The notes beneath the pieces are model-generated. The model worked only from the letters and a program-made list of their open reading frames with translations, was not told where the DNA came from and ran no database searches. Position numbers and translations under genes: made by a program. Shown piece by piece: positions 1 to 6,035 of a stretch of 9,192 bases of DNA (position 1 is the first letter of the stretch; each line of letters opens with the position of its first letter). The DNA comes from Flavobacteriales bacterium (GTDB taxonomy: Bacteria; Bacteroidota; Bacteroidia; Flavobacteriales; Flavobacteriaceae). Location: assembly GCA_015494775.1 (NCBI GenBank), contig WGAP01000102.1, positions 1-9,192 of the forward strand, given 5' to 3'.

Positions 1-1481
1 CGCAACGAAGGATTGTCCGACAATGATTTTTGGGTTTTGGCCATCACCACCGGCAGTTTGCCGAAGCCCAGTTTTTCGAACCGGGCCAAATCGGTTTGGG
101 CCTTTCGGGTATAAACCACCTGACCGGCGCCGTAAATTTCGCGCGCAATCCGTTCGATTTTTTCTTTCAAGGGCAAATCGTAATCGTAGAGCGGACGAAA
201 GTTGCGTCCGTTTTCCCGGATTTTTTCCACCACCAAGCGGGCCAAATCCGTCATGCCTTCACCGCCACGAGCCCATCCTTCGGCAACGGCCGTATCCACG
301 CCGCGCGAAGCCAGAGCGTCCGACACGGTTTGCAGTTCGTCTTCGGTATCGGTGGCAAAGCGGTTCAAGGCCACCACGGGTTCCAAACCGAATTTGCGGA
401 TATTTTCGATATGTTTGTCCAGGTTGGCCATGCCGCGCAGCAGGGCTTCACGGTCTTTGCCGTCGCCGTGATATTTGAGCGCGCGCACCGTGGCCACGAT
501 GACCACCGCTTCGGGCTTCAAGCCGCCATAGACGCTTTTGATGTCAAAGAATTTTTCGGCACCCAAATCCGCACCGAAGCCCGCTTCGGTAACCACGTAA
601 TCCGCCAGGCGCAGCCCGGTTTGGGTAGCAATAATCGAATTGGTTCCTTGGGCAATGTTGGCAAACGGTCCGCCATGAATAATGGCCGGATTATGTTCGA
701 GGGTTTGCACCAGGTTGGGTTTGATGGCATCTTTGAGCAGTATGGCCATGGCATCCCGGGCTTTCAGGTCACGGGCAAAAACCGGTTGGCCGGCAAAGTC
801 GAAGCCCACCAAAATATTACCCAGGCGCGCTTTGAGGTCGGCCAGGTCGCGGGCCAGGCAAAGGATGGCCATCACTTCGGATGCGGCGGTGATGTGAAAA
901 CCTTCTTCGCGCGGCATGCCGTTGGTTTTTCCGCCCAGCCCGATGACCGTCCGGCGAAGCGAACGGTCGTTCATATCTATCACGCGCTTCCAAAGGATAT
1001 TGCGCGGGTCCAGGCCCAAACTGTTGCCGTGATGAATATGGTTGTCGATCAAGGCCGAAAGCAGGTTGTTGGCTTTTTCCACCGCCGAAAAATCACCCGT
1101 AAAATGCAGGTTGATGTCTTCCATGGGAATTACCTGCGCATACCCGCCGCCGGCTGCACCGCCTTTGATGCCGAACACCGGGCCCAGCGACGGTTCGCGC
1201 AGCACCACCACGGCCTTGTGTCCCAACCGGTTGAGTCCGTCATTTAGTCCCACACTGACCGTGGTTTTCCCTTCGCCTGCGGGCGTGGGCGTCATGGCGG
1301 TTACCAGAATCAGGTGGCTTTGTTGTTCACGCGCCGGATCGCCGTAACCCAGCGGAATTTTGGCCTTGTAGCGCCCGTAGGGTTCCAAATCTTCTTCGGC
1401 AATACCCAGCCGCCGGCCTATTTCGGTAATGGGCAACGGCCTGACCGAACGTGCGATTTCAATGTCCGATAGCGGAGCCAT
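1..1481 (-). CDS. fhs: Formate-tetrahydrofolate ligase (3' end outside window)
   Basis: Catalyses ATP-dependent formation of 10-formyl-tetrahydrofolate from formate and THF in the cytoplasm, supplying one-carbon units for purines and initiator tRNA formylation. The reverse-strand frame opens at ATG 1481 and stays open to the window edge, giving 493 residues. The family is usually about 555 residues, so about 60 C-terminal residues are missing. Visible family signatures are the ATP-binding loop TPTPAGEGKTT at residues 64-74, EPSLGPVFGIKGGAAGGG at 96-113, a histidine-rich DNHIHHGN near 146-153, and MAKTQKSLSDNPS near the cut end, matching the conserved AKTQ-S-SD-P stretch. The start was chosen because the N-terminus (MAPLSDIEIA) aligns with normal family starts. 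No Shine-Dalgarno is present. It is transcribed away from the tRNA genes with a long non-coding gap between. The product call is near certain from motifs; the substrate role is family knowledge. Confidence 0.97.
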   Translation of the reverse strand, partial: MAPLSDIEIARSVRPLPITEIGRRLGIAEEDLEPYGRYKAKIPLGYGDPAREQQSHLILVTAMTPTPAGEGKTTVSVGLNDGLNRLGHKAVVVLREPSLGPVFGIKGGAAGGGYAQVIPMEDINLHFTGDFSAVEKANNLLSALIDNHIHHGNSLGLDPRNILWKRVIDMNDRSLRRTVIGLGGKTNGMPREEGFHITAASEVMAILCLARDLADLKARLGNILVGFDFAGQPVFARDLKARDAMAILLKDAIKPNLVQTLEHNPAIIHGGPFANIAQGTNSIIATQTGLRLADYVVTEAGFGADLGAEKFFDIKSVYGGLKPEAVVIVATVRALKYHGDGKDREALLRGMANLDKHIENIRKFGLEPVVALNRFATDTEDELQTVSDALASRGVDTAVAEGWARGGEGMTDLARLVVEKIRENGRNFRPLYDYDLPLKEKIERIAREIYGAGQVVYTRKAQTDLARFEKLGFGKLPVVMAKTQKSLSDNPSL

Positions 1482-1498
1482 AGCAACGGAATTTGGCC

Positions 1499-1506
1499 CA
1501 AAGATG
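1499..1506 (-). promoter_or_regulatory. Possible fhs -7 promoter element
   Basis: Read on the minus strand this is CATCTTTG, matching seven of eight positions of the Bacteroidota TAnnTTTG -7 element. It lies 17 bases before the fhs ATG, which would give a leader of roughly ten bases. I see no clear -33 TTG at the usual distance, so support is weak. Confidence 0.3.
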
Positions 1507-1536
1507 TTAAAAATTTTCGGGTTTGGATGTGTTTTT

Positions 1537-1750
1537 TGTTTTTTTGGGCGCCTGGCCGCCGGCATTCGCACAGGCCGCATCCTTTCGCATTCGCTCATGC
1601 TGCGGCGTGCTTATGCCGCGCCCACCGGGCTGTCCGCTCAAATGCGCAGGCGGCCCGCTCTTGCCCTGCAAGCGTGGCGGACGTGGCTTCCTCCGGTCGC
1701 CCCGCCGCCACGGCAGGCCTGCGGCGCGCCGCATCGCTTCAAGTATAAAG
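1537..1750. repeat. GC-rich non-coding block, candidate dispersed repeat
   Basis: This block is far more GC-rich than anything else here (129 of 180 bases over 1561-1740 by hand count) and starts abruptly after a T-rich run. Several frames stay open through it, but their translations are arginine-, alanine- and proline-rich with no domain or motif. That is what high GC gives by chance, so I do not call a gene. It contains short self-complementary parts, for example GCGGC at 1602-1606 facing GCCGC at 1615-1619. It ends in the left arm of the perfect inverted repeat at 1731-1749. The composition and sharp edges suggest an inserted or repeated element; that is inference, since only one copy is visible here. 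It could instead be a structured RNA. Confidence 0.4.
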
Positions 1751-1891
1751 TATTGTAAAAGTTGTAGTTATTTTTGTCGAGAACAAAGCCGGCAATCCGA
1801 AGGTATAGCCGTAGCTATGGCGAGGGTTGTCAATGCCGTTATCGGCAAAAAGAACAAAACTTGGTGCGTTATTTTATACTTGAAGCGATGC
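1731..1891. repeat. 161-bp segment bounded by perfect 19-bp inverted repeats
   Basis: The left arm GCATCGCTTCAAGTATAAA (1731-1749) recurs exactly as its reverse complement at 1873-1891, leaving 123 bases between the arms. The interior has no credible gene. It contains a small hairpin (ATAGC 1805-1809 with GCTAT 1814-1818). No target-site duplication is evident in the bases flanking the arms, and no transposase lies nearby. Possible identities are a small non-autonomous mobile element, a dispersed intergenic repeat, or a long-range hairpin in an RNA. The perfect arms are direct observation; the identity is open. Confidence 0.6.
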
Positions 1892-1970
1892 CTGCGCATA
1901 ACCGCTCCCATCCCTGGCGCGGGGAACGGAATTCGGCCCGAAACAGCCCTTCGGCCGAAGAAAAAAACCG
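1892..1970. other. Gene-free flank of the inverted-repeat segment
   Basis: This stretch lies between the right repeat arm and the tRNA promoter. It includes a 12-base perfect palindrome, CTTCGGCCGAAG, at 1949-1960 followed directly by a run of seven A. On the minus strand the palindrome is preceded by the T-run rather than followed by it, so it is not a usable terminator in either direction. I see no gene. Confidence 0.35.
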
Positions 1971-2002
1971 GTTTTCCAAAACAAAAAAATGTTATAACTT
2001 TG
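1971..2002 (+). promoter_or_regulatory. Bacteroidota-type promoter for the tRNA-Pro pair
   Basis: TAACTTTG at 1995-2002 is an exact match to the Bacteroidota -7 consensus TAnnTTTG. A T-rich GTTTTC at 1971-1976 sits about 19 bases upstream in the -33 position. Transcription would start about 2008-2010, roughly ten bases before the first mature tRNA, a typical short leader. Spacing and downstream context both support it. Confidence 0.7.
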
Positions 2003-2018
2003 CACCGCTCTTTGAGTT

Positions 2019-2093
2019 CGGGATGTAGCGCAGTCCGGTTAGCGCACCACGTTAGGGACGTGGGGGTCGCAGGTTCAAATCCTGTCATCCCGA
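2019..2093 (+). tRNA. tRNA-Pro with AGG anticodon
   Basis: A full cloverleaf folds by eye. The acceptor is CGGGATG (2019-2025) with CATCCCG (2086-2092) and discriminator A2093. The D stem is GCGC/GCGC. The anticodon stem is CCACG/CGTGG around the seven-base loop TTAGGGA. The T arm is GCAGG-TTCAAAT-CCTGT. The loop places A34 G35 G36, so the anticodon is AGG, reading CCU (and, if A34 becomes inosine, CCC and CCA). The C1-G72 pair and A73 are standard bacterial proline identity features. The 3' CCA is not encoded (CTC follows), so it would need CCA-adding enzyme. A34 in a bacterial tRNA-Pro is unusual, since GGG or TGG is expected. It shares its acceptor, D stem and T arm with the next tRNA. Confidence 0.93.
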
Positions 2094-2109
2094 CTCTTTT
2101 TCTTTATAT

Positions 2110-2186
<77 letters not shown>

Positions 2187-2209
2187 ATCCATAACGATAT
2201 TTCTCCCTG

Positions 2210-2239
2210 AAACCATTTTGCAAGCAAAATGGTTTTTTT
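2210..2239 (+). terminator. Intrinsic terminator of the tRNA operon
   Basis: AACCATTTTG (2211-2220) pairs perfectly with CAAAATGGTT (2225-2234) across a four-base CAAG loop; A2210-T2235 adds an eleventh pair, and a T-run follows to 2239. It is oriented to stop transcripts from the tRNA genes. It also separates them from the converging methyltransferase gene. On the minus strand the hairpin is not followed by a T-run, so it is probably one-directional. Confidence 0.85.
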
Positions 2240-2283
2240 GTTTAAGCATTCCATTATTTCAACCGCAGCAAACAAAGGGATTG

Positions 2284-3117
2284 TTAATCAAACAGTGTCC
2301 TGATTCGTTTTTCGCGCACCGGATTGTTTTTCTTTTGCAAAAATTCAAGCCGGTATTCCAAAGGTATTTTCCCGTCGTTTTCCAAGCGTTCCAAAATCAT
2401 TTTGTGATAGTCGGGATGAATTTCACAACTGATAAAATTCCTGTCAAGCCGTTTGGCATGCACGATTTCCGAACCGCTTCCGCCGAAATGAATAAACACA
2501 AGGTCGCCTTCCTTGGTAGCCGCTTTGAGCAATAACTCAAAAAGCGAAAGCGGAATCTGACACGAATGAAACGTTTTGTCCTTGGAAACGTTTTTGACCA
2601 GGTCCGCATAAATCCACGAATAGGGCATCCGCCCCTTATGACCCATTTCGATCCTTTTCCTTATGCGTTTGTCGTTGGGATTTTGATAGGGCTGTGCCAC
2701 TTGGTCTTTGTAAAAAGCATTGTGCTTGGTCTTTGTAGCATGCAAAATGCTACGATGTGCCGTAGTAAACTTGCGCGGGCTGTGCCCCACATTTGTATTG
2801 TAAACCCAAACGTATTCAAACACATCATGGGCGGCTTCATCCAAATATTTGACCCACAAATAAGCATTTTGCTTGGGGTAATTGATGGTAAAAAGATTTC
2901 CGGTGGGTTTGAGCACCCGCATGCTTTCGCTGATCAATTCGATATACCAATCGATGTATTCATTCCATTTTTTGGTGTAATTTTTTCCTGCATAATTTAT
3001 CCCCACATTATAATCCGGATCACTATACACCATATCCACCGAATTGTCCGGCAGTTCTTTCAAAACTTCCAGAACATCGCGATTAAAAACTTTATTGATG
3101 TATTTTTCGTCCAACAT
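2284..3117 (-). CDS. Type II DNA amino-methyltransferase, beta class (N6-A or N4-C)
   Basis: A 277-residue enzyme expected to transfer a methyl group from S-adenosylmethionine to an exocyclic amino group in a short DNA site, protecting host DNA from the partner nuclease. The catalytic motif IV region is VDMVYSDPDYNVG, with DPDY at residues 33-36. The SAM-binding side comes late: HSCQIPLSLFELLLKAATKEGD near 184-205, then FGGSG at 211-215, then CEIHPDY at 231-237. Catalytic motif before the SAM motif is the beta-class order (N4/N6 methylase family). DPDY differs from the usual (D/S)PP(Y/F) by Asp for the second Pro. The start at 3117 fits the usual distance from start to motif IV. It begins 6 bases after the endonuclease stop, so the two are almost certainly co-transcribed. 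AT-rich composition suggests transfer. Target sequence and methylated base cannot be read from the sequence. Confidence 0.92.
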   Translation of the reverse strand: MLDEKYINKVFNRDVLEVLKELPDNSVDMVYSDPDYNVGINYAGKNYTKKWNEYIDWYIELISESMRVLKPTGNLFTINYPKQNAYLWVKYLDEAAHDVFEYVWVYNTNVGHSPRKFTTAHRSILHATKTKHNAFYKDQVAQPYQNPNDKRIRKRIEMGHKGRMPYSWIYADLVKNVSKDKTFHSCQIPLSLFELLLKAATKEGDLVFIHFGGSGSEIVHAKRLDRNFISCEIHPDYHKMILERLENDGKIPLEYRLEFLQKKNNPVREKRIRTLFD

Positions 3118-3123
3118 ACGGGC

Positions 3124-3900
3124 CTATCTTTTGATTAAATTATACTGTGCGTTTTTAATCAACCGGATACTTGCCATATCGGCCGGATCATCAAAAGTGT
3201 ATTGATAAATCCTGATGACCGATTGTTCCCCTTCTTTTTTCCGCAGTAAATAACAACAATTAATGTCGCTTATCGCCAGTTTGTTTTCCGTTTTCAAATT
3301 ATGGTAATACAAAAATGGAAAATATAATTGATAAACGGCAAAATTTTCGGGGAAATTGTTTTTGCCTTCGAAAACGGTTACACGGCCGTTGTATTCGGTG
3401 GTCAAATCGATTTCCATTTGTAAACCGACGGCTTCGATTTTTTCGTGTCCGATAAAATATGAAAAGGATGTTTTGGTACGCCTTGCCCCGTACATTTTGG
3501 GATTGGCAACAATGTCATCATACAGAAAATCGTGAATAATCCTTTGATTAAAACCCACCGACAGAATATTACTCTCGCTCGTGTCAAACTCGTTTAAAAT
3601 ACTTTTGCGGTATTTCCAAGTGTAAATATTTTCCGGTGCAATGGGCTCGAACCGGTGAAACCCCTTGTTTATTCCCTTGACGAATTTATGCTTTCCCTTC
3701 CCCAAATGAACAATAAAATAATCATTATCGAGCATAATCCGGGGAAATTTACCCGTATCATCCAATTTGGTCACGTCAAAAGGATTACCGAAATTCAATT
3801 TTTTGGCCACATCTTTGACCAGATTATTGTCAAAAACATAATCATTCCGCTTTTGACAATGTTTGAAAATTTCGGTTAAGACTTCTTGTTTTTTGCCCAT
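3124..3900 (-). CDS. Putative type II restriction endonuclease, PD-(D/E)xK fold
   Basis: A 258-residue cytoplasmic protein, inferred to cut the DNA site protected by the adjacent methyltransferase. Residues 160-200 hold the likely nuclease core: E163-x-D165 (QMEIDLT), then a beta-strand ending F177-E178-G-K180. This forms D...ExK, followed by AVYQLYFPFLYYH with Q191 in the position of the glutamine often seen after ExK in such nucleases. Upstream, GARRTKTSFSYFIGHEKIEAVG precedes the core. Residues 1-90 are charged and may be the DNA-recognition part. The open frame extends further upstream, but that extension overlaps lepA and its promoter region. The ATG at 3900 gives a compact protein with an AT-rich promoter zone before it. 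The order is endonuclease then methyltransferase, with no controller (C) gene between. Function rests on the motif plus the partner; I cannot name a specificity. Confidence 0.75.
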   Translation of the reverse strand: MGKKQEVLTEIFKHCQKRNDYVFDNNLVKDVAKKLNFGNPFDVTKLDDTGKFPRIMLDNDYFIVHLGKGKHKFVKGINKGFHRFEPIAPENIYTWKYRKSILNEFDTSESNILSVGFNQRIIHDFLYDDIVANPKMYGARRTKTSFSYFIGHEKIEAVGLQMEIDLTTEYNGRVTVFEGKNNFPENFAVYQLYFPFLYYHNLKTENKLAISDINCCYLLRKKEGEQSVIRIYQYTFDDPADMASIRLIKNAQYNLIKR

Positions 3901-3924
3901 GAAAATTATTCTTGGAAAACAATG

Positions 3925-3958
3925 TAAAGATAGGAAGAATTGACCAATACCGAAAAAC
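3925..3958 (-). promoter_or_regulatory. Possible promoter of the restriction-modification operon
   Basis: On the minus strand TATCTTTA (3932 to 3925) matches seven of eight positions of TAnnTTTG. A GTTTTTC stretch (3958 to 3952) lies about 19 bases upstream. The predicted start would be near 3918, giving an 18-base leader before the endonuclease ATG. It is a reasonable but imperfect match. The 193-base gap to lepA must carry divergent promoters. Confidence 0.4.
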
Positions 3959-4063
3959 CCCGAAGGATTAAAGCAAAGATTTTCCTGTCGTTTGCCCAAG
4001 CAAATTAACGTTTTGGTTCGGCCTGAATAAAATTCTTCAAATCCTCCTCTCGGAAATTTCCCG

Positions 4064-4071
4064 TATTTTTG
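4064..4071 (+). promoter_or_regulatory. lepA promoter -7 element
   Basis: TATTTTTG is an exact match to the Bacteroidota TAnnTTTG -7 consensus. It lies 22 bases before the lepA ATG, giving a leader of about 15 bases. The -33 region is less clear. Confidence 0.6.
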
Positions 4072-4093
4072 TGCACCGCAGTATTTTTTGCCT

Positions 4094-5899
4094 ATGGCCG
4101 TGATTGAACATATCCGCAATTTTTCCATTATCGCCCATATCGACCACGGAAAAAGCACCCTGGCCGACCGGCTGTTGGAATTTACCGGCACCGTGTCCGA
4201 CCGCGAAATGAAAGAGCAAGTGCTGGACGATATGGACCTGGAACGCGAACGCGGCATTACCATCAAAAGTCACGCCATCCAAATGGATTATCTTTTTGAA
4301 GGCCAAAAATACATCCTTAACCTTATCGACACGCCGGGCCATGTGGATTTTTCCTATGAAGTGTCGCGCGCCATTGCCGCCTGCGAAGGCGCCCTGCTGG
4401 TGGTGGACGCATCGCAAAGTATTCAAGCACAGACTATCAGCAACCTTTATTTGGCCTTGGAACACGACTTGGAAATTATTCCCATCGTCAACAAGGTGGA
4501 TTTGCCGGGTGCCAATCCCGAAGAAGTAACCGACGACATTGTGGAACTGCTGGGCTGCGATTACGAAGACGTGATTTGGGCCAGCGCCAAAACCGGCCAA
4601 GGCGTGGACAAAATCCTGGAAGCCATCGTCCGGCGTATTCCGCCGCCCCAAGGCGATCCCAAAGCCCCCTTGCAAGCCCTGATTTTCGACTCGGTTTACA
4701 ATCCCTATCGCGGCATCGAGGTTTATTTCCGCGTGTTCAATGGCCAAATCCGAAAGGTTCAACGGGTCAAATTCGTGGCCACGGGCCGCGAATACGACGC
4801 CGAAGAAGTGGGCGTGCTCAAACTGAGCAAAGAGCCGCGTCCGCACATCGGCACGGGCGATGTGGGCTATTTGATTTCGGGCATCAAGGATGCCCGCGAA
4901 GTCAAGGTGGGCGACACCATTACCGATGCCGGCAATCCTACGCCCAAACCCATCGAAGGTTTTGAGGAAGTCAAGCCCATGGTTTTTGCCGGACTCTATC
5001 CGGTGGACACCGAAGAATACGAAGAACTGCGCACCACGCTGGAAAAATTACGGCTCAACGATGCCAGCTTGACCTTCGAACCCGAATCGTCGGCGGCCCT
5101 GGGCTTCGGGTTTCGCGCCGGATTTTTGGGTATGTTGCACATGGAAATCATCCAGGAACGGCTCGAACGGGAGTTCGGGATGAACGTTATTATCACCGTG
5201 CCCAACGTGCCCTACCGCGCTTATACCAAAAAAGCCCCGGACAAGCCGGTGGAAATCCACAATCCTTCGCAACTGCCCGACCCCGGCGTGCTCGACCGCG
5301 TGGAAGAACCCTACATCAAGGCCACCATCATTACCAAATCCGAATACGTGGGCCCGGTGATGAAATTGGCCATGGAAAAACGCGGCGAAATCAAAAATCA
5401 GGTTTACATCACGCCCGAACGCGTGGAACTGACCTTCGATATGCCTTTGGCCGAAATTGTATTCGATTTTTATGACAAACTAAAAACCGTATCGCGCGGT
5501 TATGCTTCTTTTGATTATCATCAAATCGGTTTCCGACCGTCGGATTTGGTCAAAGTGGACATTTTGCTCAACGGCCAACCGGTGGATGCGCTTTCGGCCT
5601 TGGTCCACCGCGACCGCGCCTACGAAATCGGCCGGCGCATGGTGAGCAAGCTCAAAGAACTGATTCCGCGCCAACAATTCGACATTCCCATTCAGGCGGC
5701 CATCGGCTCACGCATCATTGCCCGCGAAACCGTCAAAGCCCTACGCAAAGACGTAACGGCCAAATGCTACGGCGGCGATATTTCGCGTAAGCGAAAATTG
5801 TTGGAAAAACAGAAGAAGGGTAAAAAACGTATGCGTCAAATCGGTAAGGTTTCCATCCCGCAATCGGCCTTTATGGCGGTGTTGAAATTGAAGGACTAA
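4094..5899 (+). CDS. lepA: Elongation factor 4 (ribosomal back-translocase LepA)
   Basis: A translational GTPase that binds the ribosome and acts during initiation or elongation and under ionic or stress conditions. The 601 residues match the family's usual length of about 600. GTPase motifs run in order: G1 AHIDHGKST at 14-22, switch RGIT at 53-56, DTPGH at 79-83, NKVD at 133-136 and SAK at 164-166. The LepA-specific C-terminal domain is intact, with YGGDISRKRKLLEKQKKGKKRM followed by IPQSAFMAVLK at the end. The ATG at 4094 was chosen; a TTG six bases upstream in frame is less likely because the MAVIEHIRNFSIIAHIDHGK start fits the family. There is no Shine-Dalgarno. It is divergent from the restriction endonuclease and is followed by a 136-base gap with its own promoter, so it is probably monocistronic. 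Confidence 0.98.
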   Translation: MAVIEHIRNFSIIAHIDHGKSTLADRLLEFTGTVSDREMKEQVLDDMDLERERGITIKSHAIQMDYLFEGQKYILNLIDTPGHVDFSYEVSRAIAACEGALLVVDASQSIQAQTISNLYLALEHDLEIIPIVNKVDLPGANPEEVTDDIVELLGCDYEDVIWASAKTGQGVDKILEAIVRRIPPPQGDPKAPLQALIFDSVYNPYRGIEVYFRVFNGQIRKVQRVKFVATGREYDAEEVGVLKLSKEPRPHIGTGDVGYLISGIKDAREVKVGDTITDAGNPTPKPIEGFEEVKPMVFAGLYPVDTEEYEELRTTLEKLRLNDASLTFEPESSAALGFGFRAGFLGMLHMEIIQERLEREFGMNVIITVPNVPYRAYTKKAPDKPVEIHNPSQLPDPGVLDRVEEPYIKATIITKSEYVGPVMKLAMEKRGEIKNQVYITPERVELTFDMPLAEIVFDFYDKLKTVSRGYASFDYHQIGFRPSDLVKVDILLNGQPVDALSALVHRDRAYEIGRRMVSKLKELIPRQQFDIPIQAAIGSRIIARETVKALRKDVTAKCYGGDISRKRKLLEKQKKGKKRMRQIGKVSIPQSAFMAVLKLKD

Positions 5900-6006
5900 A
5901 AAGCTTTTTTTATCTCGGGATTTTACTGCATGTTTTTTTTGTTCCGGATAAATTTTATTTATGACCAATTGATTTATTCAATCGTATTTAATCCTACAAA
6001 AAGCCG

Positions 6007-6014
6007 TATTTTTG
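6007..6014 (+). promoter_or_regulatory. Promoter -7 element of the lipoprotein-der-permease operon
   Basis: TATTTTTG is again an exact TAnnTTTG match, 21 bases before the ATG of the lipoprotein gene. It is preceded by AT-rich sequence with TTTA at 5987-5990, slightly closer than the ideal -33 spacing. It would drive the three closely spaced genes downstream. Confidence 0.55.
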
Positions 6015-6035
6015 GATGAAAATTTAGTATAACCC

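Noticed and set aside
30..1247. 405-residue open frame on the plus strand
   Set aside because: It is the antisense shadow of fhs, whose reverse-strand frame has full family motifs.
1949..1960. Palindrome CTTCGGCCGAAG next to an A-run as an intrinsic terminator
   Set aside because: The T-run lies on the wrong side for termination in the minus direction, and the plus direction is followed by A residues.
4036..4045. TTCAAATCCT matching the tRNA-Pro T-loop (2074-2083, 2164-2173), as a possible attachment-site copy on the far side of the restriction-modification module
   Set aside because: Only ten bases match, flanking bases diverge, and no integrase is present; chance or promoter-region coincidence is more likely.
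3901..4266. N-terminal extension of the endonuclease frame up to 4266
   Set aside because: It overlaps the start of lepA and both divergent promoter elements; the ATG at 3900 gives a self-contained protein.
4037..4846. 269-residue minus-strand frame across the start of lepA
   Set aside because: Antisense shadow of lepA with no recognisable domain.
5898..5911. AAAAAGCTTTTTT after the lepA stop as a terminator
   Set aside because: Only A-T pairs with almost no loop; too weak to form a stable hairpin. lepA termination is left uncalled.
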